A stretch of DNA of 64,000 nt, from assembly GCA_040510375.1 (NCBI GenBank), contig JBEVJC010000018.1, positions 1-64,000 on the forward strand. The letters run 5' to 3'. Below, one piece after another: positions 16,645 to 24,329 of this stretch. The notes under the pieces were generated by a model that worked only from the letters and a program-made list of their open reading frames with translations, was not told the DNA's origin and ran no database searches. The first letter of the stretch is position 1, and each line of letters starts with the position of its first letter. The position numbers and the translations under genes were made by a program. Source of the stretch: JBEVJC01 sp040510375 (GTDB taxonomy: Bacteria > Bacteroidota > Bacteroidia > Chitinophagales > Chitinophagaceae).

Positions 16645-17327
16645 AAGTATGCTCTTATTATCATTAGAAATAGGATTATATAAAACATGTAGATCGTTGA
16701 AAACATGCTCAGATAAAGCGGTCTGTTAGAATAGATTAATTCAGGGGAAACTATAGTAACAGGTAACGTGCACAAACAATAAAAAGCTAATCCACTTGCA
16801 ACCCAAAAATTTGACACATTAATTAAATTATGTGTCGGCGGAAGAATATAAAGCTCATAAAAATATAAAATACATGCGACGAGTAGGAAAACACCCTCAA
16901 TCAGATAGAGGTAATGAAGTAGATAGTATCGTTCTAATGAATCTACAAAAAAACTACTTACATATGAAAGAGCAAATATGAAGGAAACGAGGTATGTGCA
17001 GATGGATAGGATTGATTTGTGCCGCGGAAAAGTAGAGATTTTTGATAGGAACGTAATAAATGTTAGGTATTCAACAATTGATACCAAGTATTCTTGGGTG
17101 AAAAGGCTTTCAAAAACCAGGGTATCGTTTTTAAGGTTATTCACTCCTGTATTGTAGTAACTACTTAAGGTTAATAGTATAAACAGTCCCAGATATAAGG
17201 GGAAGACTTTGAGTTGCGGGATTCGATGCCTTTTAATAATAGAAATGAAAAGTGTAACTATCAAGACAAAAAAGAGAATAATATCCGTGTAGTAAGTATT
17301 TGCCCATTGGTTCATAAGTTGATTCAT
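16620..17327 (-). CDS. Seven-transmembrane protein of unknown function, locus B (putative sensor)
   Basis: A 235-residue protein with about seven hydrophobic helices (approximately 14-31, 41-57, 81-97, 108-125, 138-157, 172-195 and 207-227). It shares with the locus A protein the EYLTF..FL helix, a FYEL segment, and NLINVSNFWVASGLAFY, matching N-L-x5-FW-x-A-x-G-x3-Y in A. It starts at a normal ATG (17327), 31 nt after a possible 21-residue ORF, and overlaps the kinase gene by 25 nt. No named family is recognised. The likely role is signal reception for the kinase, by context only. Confidence 0.75.
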   Translation of the reverse strand: MNQLMNQWANTYYTDIILFFVLIVTLFISIIKRHRIPQLKVFPLYLGLFILLTLSSYYNTGVNNLKNDTLVFESLFTQEYLVSIVEYLTFITFLSKISTFPRHKSILSICTYLVSFIFALSYVSSFFVDSLERYYLLHYLYLIEGVFLLVACILYFYELYILPPTHNLINVSNFWVASGLAFYCLCTLPVTIVSPELIYSNRPLYLSMFSTIYMFYIILFLMIIRAYLCKPTDLI

Positions 17328-17358
17328 AAAGCAGTTTATGAAACCAAACTACAATCTG

Positions 17359-17424
17359 TTATTGAAATTTCCACAGGGAAAAAACACGCTTTTTAAGGTT
17401 TTTTCCCCGAGAGTCGAGGACCAT
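17359..17424 (-). CDS. Possible second 21-residue ORF upstream of locus B
   Basis: An ATG-initiated 21-codon ORF in the same relative position and of the same length as the locus A short ORF. It contains KKRVFSLW, compared with RKVFNL and IFSW in the locus A peptide. Support is weak. Two other small frames overlap the same stretch on the same strand (17431-17487, 18 codons; 17393-17551, 52 codons), no terminator follows it, and similarity to the first peptide is a handful of residues. It may be a chance ORF. Confidence 0.22.
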   Translation of the reverse strand: MVLDSRGKNLKKRVFSLWKFQ

Positions 17425-17577
17425 TGTTATTCAATGACTTCTGAAAATTCGAAGGGAAATCCTCGGCAATTGTTGTTTTTCTCTCATGGTTTCTACCTAG
17501 TCCCAAGTCTACTTTTAGGATGTTATTGAGCCCGGATAACATCACAATCATTTAATCATCTGTCAAAATCAATTGTT

Positions 17578-17865
17578 ATGAAGACAAAATTTCTGTTTCT
17601 ATTCCTGATTATTTCGGCTTGCTCCGCCAATGCAATAGCAAGCCCTTTACCCATTAATCCCCCTTTGTTAAACCGGCCGCCTGTTCTAAGTACCCCCGAC
17701 TGGCCTGAATGTACATTTTCAGCGTCTTTATCATTCAATATAATCGGGCAAACAGCCTCGATTACCTGTTCATCAACCCAAGGTAGCTGCGAAAGCGCAA
17801 TAAGTGAAGTGGCCCGCTGCCTAAACCTTGCAAAAAGCAGGTTGAAAAAAGCTGTTGGATTTTAA
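17578..17865 (+). CDS. Small secreted cysteine-containing protein, unknown function
   Basis: A 95-residue protein with a clear export signal (MKTKFLFLFLIISACSANAIA). ISAC fits a lipobox (Cys15), but cleavage after ANAIA by signal peptidase I is equally plausible. The mature part starts proline-rich (PLPINPPLLNRPPVLSTP) and then has four cysteines (ECTF, ITCSS, GSCES, ARCLN), enough for two disulfides, and a basic amphipathic tail. I do not recognise a family. It precedes the GLPGLI gene by 90 bp on the same strand, so it may be part of a secreted-peptide plus receptor set. Confidence 0.62.
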   Translation: MKTKFLFLFLIISACSANAIASPLPINPPLLNRPPVLSTPDWPECTFSASLSFNIIGQTASITCSSTQGSCESAISEVARCLNLAKSRLKKAVGF

Positions 17866-17955
17866 TTAAATCTGTTATCCGGGCTATTTTTTCAGGCAGT
17901 ACAGATTCTTTTGTAAAAAAGATTTTCAAATCATTCAATTTCTAATAAATAAGAC

Positions 17956-18687
17956 ATGAATTATATTTTCTCAGTAACGCTGGTGGCTCTACTACCTATC
18001 CTTTCCTCAGCTCAGCCAGGTTTATATACAATAAATTACAAGGTGTCATTTAATCAACGATTCGATCAGGATGCCAGTGATATCAGGCTTTTTGACGCAA
18101 CACTGAGAATACATGACGCGATAGAAACTGACTATTTTATGGTGGCAAATGAGCTCAAAAAAACATCGGGGGATAACATTGAAATTGAACAGGACACATT
18201 GTGGAGGGTCCGGACAAATCTTGACCAGCAGGAACTTTTCTTTGACGATATTTTCAATGAGAAGCTGACCTCCAGATGGTATGCCGATTCCCTGTTCCCA
18301 ATGCGATGGACTATCCTTCCAGATAAAACCTATATCGATTCATTCTACTGCACAAAGGCTGTCTGTAGTTTCCGGGGCAGGAAATATGAGGCCTGGTATT
18401 GCTCCTCAATCTCATTGCCTTTCGGCCCATGGAAATTCGGTGGACTCCCCGGCCTTATTGTCTCCGTTTCAGATTCCGCAAGTGACCTTCAAATTCGGCT
18501 TGTTAATATAAAAAGAACCCATGACCGGCTTATTACTGAAGCATTAAAAGCAAGGTCATACAAAGAATATCTCCAGACAGGAAACCGGGTAAGGAAAATG
18601 ATGAAACTTTCTGCACGGAATTCAGACTGCATCGACTGTGAGACTAAAGTAAAATTTCACTCATGGGAAAAGGTATTTGCGGAGTGA
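17956..18687 (+). CDS. GLPGLI family protein
   Basis: A 243-residue exported protein (signal MNYIFSVTLVALLPILSSA) with the family-defining motif GLPGLI at residues 163-168, in GPWKFGGLPGLIVSVSD. Bracketing features are typical: a YYxFxxKxxxxF-like start (YTINYKVSF), a DTLW..R segment, WYCSSISLPFGPWKF, and a C-terminal basic region. The family is Bacteroidota-specific, periplasmic or surface-located, and functionally uncharacterised. Its 3' end overlaps the start of the TonB-receptor-like gene by 25 nt, so the pair is coupled and probably works together at the outer membrane. Confidence 0.88.
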   Translation: MNYIFSVTLVALLPILSSAQPGLYTINYKVSFNQRFDQDASDIRLFDATLRIHDAIETDYFMVANELKKTSGDNIEIEQDTLWRVRTNLDQQELFFDDIFNEKLTSRWYADSLFPMRWTILPDKTYIDSFYCTKAVCSFRGRKYEAWYCSSISLPFGPWKFGGLPGLIVSVSDSASDLQIRLVNIKRTHDRLITEALKARSYKEYLQTGNRVRKMMKLSARNSDCIDCETKVKFHSWEKVFAE

Positions 18688-21152
18688 AATGTTGGAGATC
18701 CTTGCAGCCTGTAAAGTATTCCATGTTGGTTATGATCTGCCACTTTACAGTCTGTGGTATCGCAAAGTGCCAGGAAACAACTGATAGTCTTGTGAAAAAC
18801 AGACCATCTGCCGCCCGGACAATTACACTGGAACCTGTGAAGCTGGTAGCGCGACCCAGGATTATCATGAAACGTGATACCATCGAATATGATGCAGGGA
18901 GGTATATAGATCCATCGGACCGGAAACTGACCGATCTTCTGGAAAAAATGGAGGGATTTCAGGTAGACCAGCACGGCAGGATAACCTTTAATGGTCGAGA
19001 GGTTTCGGCCATCCTGATCGATGGTGAAGATCTTACGGGATCCGACTATCAATCGTTGGTCCGGAATCTGGGTTCAAAGATTATTGCCAAAATCCAGGTG
19101 CTGGATGCGTATAATGATAACAGGTTACTGAAAAATATGGAGTCGTCCGATCGAATCGCCATTAATCTGGTCATCATTCCAGCCCGGAAAGAGAGATTGA
19201 CTGCAAACTTTCTTGCCGGCGGTGCGGCTGAGCGTCGGTATGTGGTTGAGGCTGGCGTCACAGCTTTATTCAAAAAGTTGAGATTATTACTTTTCACACG
19301 GATGAACAATATAGGTATCAACCTGATAAATTCAGCGGTGACGCAACCGGATCAACATTTTTCATCCGGAAAATCTGGCAGTGACCAGCAGGCAGGTATC
19401 GTTTCGATGCCGGTACACGGTACACCTCTTGACGCGCCAAATTATACCAATGAAAACCGCGATCGTCAACTGACTTTGATAAACGGCTGGAAGGCAAAAC
19501 CAGGTATCAGTTTCCGGTCACGTTTATCATTGTCAGAATCGCGTAGGACAATTGCTTCCCAGGGAATGAATGCAGTGAACATTACCCCCTCTCAAAAATG
19601 GACTACATATAATATTGAGGATGTTCATTTAAGGGAGGTTCAGGGATTAGTTACTGTAGCTGTTAATGATGATCAGATGAAAAAAACTATAAGAGCTGGT
19701 GAACTGAATATCGAATGGGGTCAGCAAAGGCTCGGTTACATGAATTTTATCACAGGTGCCGCAAGCGATTCTGCCTCACAGCTGTTTCGTCGACCGTTTA
19801 CAAAGTTGCAGGGCGATTGGTCGCAGACCTGGCAGCTAACAATGGGTTCGGTCCTGATCTGGAAGTCATTTGTTATATTGGAAAATAGTCGCGAACATTT
19901 ATTGGCAACAACAAACAGGCTAAGTCCATTTTTTTCCCAGGATTCTGCTATACTTACACATGACCAGTTGCTCGGCCTTTCCAGGTCAGGGGTCTCATCA
20001 TCTATATCTTACCTGAGGAGTCGTGGAAAATTCCAGATCCGTACCGGAATTGGTATAGATGGTTATAACTGGACGTTAAGGAAGAGGCAACACTCAGAAA
20101 AAACTATTTCTGGTCTCCCGGTTTTAGAAACTGATACCATTTCTTCCAACACGAATCGGTTTACGGGTATGTTAAAGGCATCCATACTGTACCATCTTCA
20201 CCCCGGTTGGGAACTGGCTGGTTCAGCACTTGCAGGTTACGCAATGCAATCCCACACTCGTTCAATCTCATCAAGGTTGGTTTATCAGGTTGATGTTTCA
20301 CTTTTACGAAAGTTATCCCAATTCAAAACAATATCACTGGAGAATAATTTACACCGGTCCGGCCTCCCGCTCGCCGACGTTTTCACGGGGCCGATAATTA
20401 CCGGTACCTCAACTCTTGTATATGGGCTGGCAAATCGGTTGTTCACCAAAGAGTCCCGATCCGCAACCATTTCGTATGTTGGTGCAAATGTTTTTCGTGC
20501 GCAGCACCTGATGGTCACCGCCACGATGCAATCTGCCGATGGTGATAATAATCCTGAAGAAATAATTTATCCCGGATTTTTAACATCCCTGTTTACACCC
20601 AATGGGCATTCCCGGTCCCTCAATGTGAGCTTAAATGCAGGGAAATTGTTGTTGTTTGCAAAGGGCAGGTTTTCCATACAAATGGATGGTTCCAGGATGC
20701 GCCAGCGAGTGCGTTTAAATCAGAATAACCTTGAAAATAAGGTCTGGTTTCTCCGGGCAGAATTCAAATATATCACCGCGTTTAAAAAGTTGAATTTTGA
20801 ACTCGCCTCTGTCAGAAGTTTGACAATAAATATTCTTGAGTCAGGGTCCCATAACCGGAACTCATTTGCAAAATCATCACTCATACTTAAAACCCGATGG
20901 AGACCTTTTCCGGACTTCAGGTTTGGACTGGACTATTCCTCCAACAAACTTTCTCCGGAGACTTCAGTTGATCTCCTTGATATGAATGTCAGCTACAGGG
21001 TTTCCCAAAGCGTGACCCTGTATGCAGATCTTCATAACCTGATTGGCCATGAATATTTCAGCTTCCGGAGTCTCTCAAATACAAGTTCTGCAACAACCAG
21101 TTACCAGCTAATCCCCCGTTACATTATGATCAGACTGGCCTTTGATTTTTAA
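18663..21152 (+). CDS. TonB-dependent-receptor-like outer membrane protein
   Basis: The 829-residue protein pairs with the GLPGLI gene, whose last 25 nt it overlaps. After an export signal (start at 18663, or at the ATG 18723, MLVMICHFTVCGIAKC) comes a plug-like domain at about residues 50-170: LTDLLEKMEGFQVDQHGRI, FNGREVSAILIDGEDLTG, then KIIAKIQVLDAYNDN. This matches the plug of SusC/RagA- and CirA-like receptors. The remaining 600 residues are strand-rich and end in MIRLAFDF, the usual barrel-closing aromatic C-terminus. The carboxypeptidase-regulatory N-terminal domain common in this group is absent. I cannot see a TonB box. Ligand unknown. Confidence 0.8.
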   Translation: MGKGICGVKCWRSLQPVKYSMLVMICHFTVCGIAKCQETTDSLVKNRPSAARTITLEPVKLVARPRIIMKRDTIEYDAGRYIDPSDRKLTDLLEKMEGFQVDQHGRITFNGREVSAILIDGEDLTGSDYQSLVRNLGSKIIAKIQVLDAYNDNRLLKNMESSDRIAINLVIIPARKERLTANFLAGGAAERRYVVEAGVTALFKKLRLLLFTRMNNIGINLINSAVTQPDQHFSSGKSGSDQQAGIVSMPVHGTPLDAPNYTNENRDRQLTLINGWKAKPGISFRSRLSLSESRRTIASQGMNAVNITPSQKWTTYNIEDVHLREVQGLVTVAVNDDQMKKTIRAGELNIEWGQQRLGYMNFITGAASDSASQLFRRPFTKLQGDWSQTWQLTMGSVLIWKSFVILENSREHLLATTNRLSPFFSQDSAILTHDQLLGLSRSGVSSSISYLRSRGKFQIRTGIGIDGYNWTLRKRQHSEKTISGLPVLETDTISSNTNRFTGMLKASILYHLHPGWELAGSALAGYAMQSHTRSISSRLVYQVDVSLLRKLSQFKTISLENNLHRSGLPLADVFTGPIITGTSTLVYGLANRLFTKESRSATISYVGANVFRAQHLMVTATMQSADGDNNPEEIIYPGFLTSLFTPNGHSRSLNVSLNAGKLLLFAKGRFSIQMDGSRMRQRVRLNQNNLENKVWFLRAEFKYITAFKKLNFELASVRSLTINILESGSHNRNSFAKSSLILKTRWRPFPDFRFGLDYSSNKLSPETSVDLLDMNVSYRVSQSVTLYADLHNLIGHEYFSFRSLSNTSSATTSYQLIPRYIMIRLAFDF

Positions 21153-21159
21153 ATCTATA

Positions 21160-21918
21160 TCATCTCCCCATCCACCCGCCATCAACTGTAAGGATGGTTC
21201 CGTGTACATAACTGGCTGCCGCGCTTGACAGGAAAATATAAGCGCCTACCATATCCTCCGGCGTTCCCCAACGGTCGGCCGGTATGCGGGCGAGAATAGC
21301 TTTGTTTCGTTCCTGGTCGGCACGGAGTTGGGCGGTATTATCGGTTTCGATATATCCTGGAGCAACTCCATTGACATTGACGCCAGACTTAGCCCATTCA
21401 TTGGCCAGCGCTTTTATCAGCGATGCGACCGCACCCTTGCTGGCAGCATAACCTGGAACATTGATTCCACCCTGGAACGAGAGGAGCGAAGCCGTGAAGA
21501 TTATTTTACCTGCCCGCTGTTCGACCATCCGTTTCCCGATCTCCCGGGAGAGGATGAATTGTGCATTAAGGTTAATCTCTATTATATTGTCCCAATATTC
21601 ATCAGGATGTTCTGTGGCAGGTTTCCGCATAATATTTCCGGCGTTGTTGATCAGGATGTCTATGCGTGAATGATCCGCCTTTACTTTTTCAATGAATGAA
21701 TAAAGTGATTTCCTGTCAGACATATCACATTTATATCCATGGAATTTCCTTCCCGCTTTTTTTACTTCAATCTCTACTTCACTTCCGGCTTCCGCCCTGG
21801 TGCTCACACCAATAATATCTGCACCCGCCTGTGCCAATGCAATAGCAATTGCCTTACCGATTCCCCGGCTGCTACCGGTTACAAGTGCCAGCTTTCCATC
21901 TAATCTGAAGTCCAACAT
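21160..21918 (-). CDS. kduD: 2-dehydro-3-deoxy-D-gluconate 5-dehydrogenase (SDR)
   Basis: A 252-residue short-chain dehydrogenase with the cofactor motif TGSSRGIG at 14-21, NNAG at 91-94, and the catalytic triad Ser144, Tyr157 and Lys161 (PGYAASKGAV). The C-terminus SYVHGTILTVDGGWMGR is typical of KduD. The enzyme interconverts 2,5-diketo-3-deoxygluconate and KDG with NAD(H), the step after KduI in breakdown of unsaturated uronates from pectin and similar polymers. The kduI gene lies 37 bp upstream on the same strand, which supports the specific assignment over a generic SDR. Confidence 0.9.
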   Translation of the reverse strand: MLDFRLDGKLALVTGSSRGIGKAIAIALAQAGADIIGVSTRAEAGSEVEIEVKKAGRKFHGYKCDMSDRKSLYSFIEKVKADHSRIDILINNAGNIMRKPATEHPDEYWDNIIEINLNAQFILSREIGKRMVEQRAGKIIFTASLLSFQGGINVPGYAASKGAVASLIKALANEWAKSGVNVNGVAPGYIETDNTAQLRADQERNKAILARIPADRWGTPEDMVGAYIFLSSAAASYVHGTILTVDGGWMGR

Positions 21919-21955
21919 GAAGGAGGTTTATGTTATCAATGAATATTAAATTATA

Positions 21956-22786
21956 CTATCGCAATGATTGAACAGGCACAGCATCCATATCGGTGAAGAC
22001 CATATTTTCTCCGGCCATTGCCCAAATAAATGAATAGTTGGCGGTAGCAACGCCACTGTGAATGCTCCAGCCAGGCGATACAACCCCCTGTTCATTTTCC
22101 AGGAACAAATGCCTGGTTTCTGCCGGTTCACCCATAAAGTGGATGACCCGCTGGTTTTCGGGCAGGTCAAAATAGAAGTAAGCTTCCATACGACGGTCAT
22201 GTGTATGAGGAGGCATCGTATTCCAGATACTCCCTTTTTCAAAATTCGTCACGCCTAATACCAACTGGCAGCTCTGGATCCCATCGAGGTGAATATATTT
22301 GTTTATTGTCCGGTGATTGTTGTTGTCGAGACTGCCAAGTTCCGCAGGTAATGCTTCTGTTGGTTTCATCAACCTGGTTGGGTAAGCCTGATGTGCAGGG
22401 CAGGAGAAGTAGATAAATTTTGCAGGTTTATTCAGGTCTGATGTTTCAAACTTGACATCCAGAACTCCTTTTCCGATATAGAGGCAGTCTTGCTTTTCAA
22501 CAATATGCCTGGTACCATCTGTTGTTACGGCTCCCGTTCCACCGATATTAATAATACCTATCTCGCGGCGGTCGAGGAAATTTTCGGATTTAAGTTGATC
22601 ATAAGACTCCAGTTTCAAAGGCTTATTGGTGGGACATGCAGCGCCAATGATCATCCTGTCGTAATGGGTATAGATTGCTTCAATCAATCCTGGAACCACA
22701 AGGCCGTCCAGTAAAAATTTTTCGCGGATCTGTTGGGTATTGTACTCTACAAAATCCGCGGGATGCACCTGATGAATTGTCTTCAT
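21956..22786 (-). CDS. kduI: 5-keto-4-deoxyuronate isomerase
   Basis: The 276-residue cupin enzyme converts 5-keto-4-deoxyuronate to 2,5-diketo-3-deoxygluconate. Zinc ligands are visible: His194, His196 and Glu201 in PPHTHDRRMEAYFYF, and His243 in SPGWSIHSGVAT. The length is the family's usual one. It is immediately upstream of kduD, forming the two-step isomerase-dehydrogenase operon. The KDG kinase and aldolase needed to finish the pathway are not in this window. Confidence 0.95.
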   Translation of the reverse strand: MKTIHQVHPADFVEYNTQQIREKFLLDGLVVPGLIEAIYTHYDRMIIGAACPTNKPLKLESYDQLKSENFLDRREIGIINIGGTGAVTTDGTRHIVEKQDCLYIGKGVLDVKFETSDLNKPAKFIYFSCPAHQAYPTRLMKPTEALPAELGSLDNNNHRTINKYIHLDGIQSCQLVLGVTNFEKGSIWNTMPPHTHDRRMEAYFYFDLPENQRVIHFMGEPAETRHLFLENEQGVVSPGWSIHSGVATANYSFIWAMAGENMVFTDMDAVPVQSLR

Positions 22787-22943
22787 ATTTTAAACATTGG
22801 TTGTTCTGGCTGTTAAAGGCTGTGAAGCCTGATCCAGAAAAAAATTTGTATAGAGTGTATTAATCCCGGGTTGGCAAGATACTGCTCCGCCTGTAATATT
22901 TGGTCCCGGCCGTTTACCTGGGCCCAAATAAAGTCAAATTTCA

Positions 22944-22975
22944 TTTCAATATCTAACGCGGAATCTTTACTTTTG
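22944..22975 (+). promoter_or_regulatory. Promoter of the tRNA-Met gene
   Basis: TTTC (22944-22947, one mismatch to TTTG), a 20-nt spacer and TACTTTTG (22968-22975, perfect TAnnTTTG). The predicted start, near 22982, precedes the tRNA by about 25 nt. Confidence 0.6.
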
Positions 22976-23006
22976 CCCCCCGTTGGCCCATTGGCTAATC
23001 TGGTTT

Positions 23007-23080
23007 GGCGAGGTAGCTCAGGTGGTTAGAGCGTTGGATTCATAACCCAAAGGTCTCGGGTTCAACTCCCGATCTCGCTA
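23007..23080 (+). tRNA. tRNA-Met (anticodon CAT), elongator type
   Basis: A 74-nt cloverleaf. The acceptor stem GGCGAGG pairs with TCTCGCT (with G-T at both ends), the D arm is in GCTCAGGTGGTTAGAGC, the anticodon CAT is at 23041-23043, and the T arm is CGGGTTCAACTCCCG; the discriminator is A. CCA is not encoded. The terminal G-T pair and A11-T24-type D stem argue against initiator tRNA. A CAT tRNA modified to read AUA (Ile2) cannot be fully excluded, but the sequence resembles Bacteroidota elongator tRNA-Met. Confidence 0.93.
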
Positions 23081-23106
23081 CAGATGGGACATAGTTCCAA
23101 AATTTT

Positions 23107-23137
23107 AAAGGACTGCTCTAAAAAGCGGTCCTTTTTC
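23107..23137 (+). terminator. Terminator of tRNA-Met
   Basis: AAAGGACTGCT (23107-23117) pairs with AGCGGTCCTTT (23124-23134), with one G-T wobble, across a 6-nt loop, followed by a T-run. It lies 27 nt after the tRNA. Confidence 0.85.
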
Positions 23138-23330
23138 ATTCAATACTAATTTGTTGTGAAAAAAGCGGCACATTGCCCGTTATACCGGAAGGGATTTCGC
23201 GATTATAATGGGTTTTGAAAAGAGGCTGGGAACCGCGCGTTTGGAGAAAGGGAACCTGCGGGGTAAAGACGATGGCTAAATTATTAAACGCCACATTGCT
23301 GAATTAGTACGAAATCTGCCAATTTATCCA

Positions 23331-24173
23331 TTAACCGGTGACCCGGCTATTATAATGTTCTTCAAGCAGCGGAACATTTTTTATCAGCGAAGCAGGAGGG
23401 GCGCCTGCATATTTTTTAAAATCCTTTATCAGGTGCATCTGGTCAAAATAGCCTGCCTGTTGCGCTATGGAGGCCCAGTTAAACGAAGGATGCTCGAGTT
23501 TTATCTGGAGAGCGTTGCTGAATCTTGTTATACAGCAAAACTGTTTTGCAGCAATACCGGTTTCTTCTGCGAATCTGCGTTCAAAATTCCGCAGGCTCAT
23601 ATTGGCGTAGGATGCAAGCTGGACAACATCTGCGAGTCCTGCCTGGCGGATAATATATGCAGAAGTCCTGCTGATGGCGTCAGTGCCATTTACTATTCGT
23701 TGTTTATTGAGCTCTTCAGAAATCCACCTTTCAGCCAGCTGCACCATCTGATGGATAGTATCCGAAGAGGCAAGTTGATCATAGAGGGTACGAATTCCGG
23801 AATGACAAATGTCTTCCGGGTTGAAAATATGATTGCTGATTTCTTTTCCGGGCATACGGAATATTTTATAGAAACCATTGGGCCTGAAAATAATCTGAAA
23901 AAATGCATAACGTCCGTTAAACGACATTTCTCCTATGAAGCGGTCCGCCATACCACAAATACCGGAATACTTTCCTGTTTGTAAAACATGTCCGGTTGAT
24001 GGATCTTTGAGATGCAACGGCAGTGCTTTAAAAAAAAATGGGATATTGACCTCGGTTGTCGCGTGCCAGGGCTTTATCAGACTGGCTCCTTCTGTGTCGA
24101 AAGAACGATAGGTGTAACATTTTATAAATGGCGCGAGCTGGGGTGCCGGCGCAATTTCTGTAGTAACAATCAT
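23331..24173 (-). CDS. AraC-family transcriptional regulator
   Basis: A 280-residue protein with an N-terminal effector-like domain of about 150 residues (APFIKCYTYRSFDTEG, FQIIFRPNGFYKIFRMPG, resembling the DUF6597 type) and a C-terminal double-HTH AraC domain. The latter covers LASYANMSLRNFERRFAEET and IAQQAGYFDQMHLIKDFKKY, the second being the diagnostic GY.D..H..R.FK-type motif. The first HTH has the unusual FCCITRF in place of the typical Y....R. It is not adjacent to an obvious target operon; the tRNA separates it from kduI. The ligand is unknown. Confidence 0.88.
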   Translation of the reverse strand: MIVTTEIAPAPQLAPFIKCYTYRSFDTEGASLIKPWHATTEVNIPFFFKALPLHLKDPSTGHVLQTGKYSGICGMADRFIGEMSFNGRYAFFQIIFRPNGFYKIFRMPGKEISNHIFNPEDICHSGIRTLYDQLASSDTIHQMVQLAERWISEELNKQRIVNGTDAISRTSAYIIRQAGLADVVQLASYANMSLRNFERRFAEETGIAAKQFCCITRFSNALQIKLEHPSFNWASIAQQAGYFDQMHLIKDFKKYAGAPPASLIKNVPLLEEHYNSRVTG

Positions 24174-24329
24174 GGACGAGGGTTGTTACTGTAAGTTAAA
24201 AGTTCTTAAACAATATGACAATTGTTTTCTATGGGTACTGCTGGTCGAAGGGGATGTTGATGGTCTGGTAAGTGGAAAAAGCTGACGCCGCAAGTACAGC
24301 TGATAAATGCCAATTATTAACACAACAAC

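Noticed and set aside
17393..17551. 52-codon minus-strand frame upstream of set B
   Set aside because: Composition not protein-like; overlaps other small frames and offers no motif.
23007..23330. tRNA-Met as an integration site of a mobile element
   Set aside because: No integrase, no duplicated tRNA 3' end, and the flanking genes look like ordinary chromosome.
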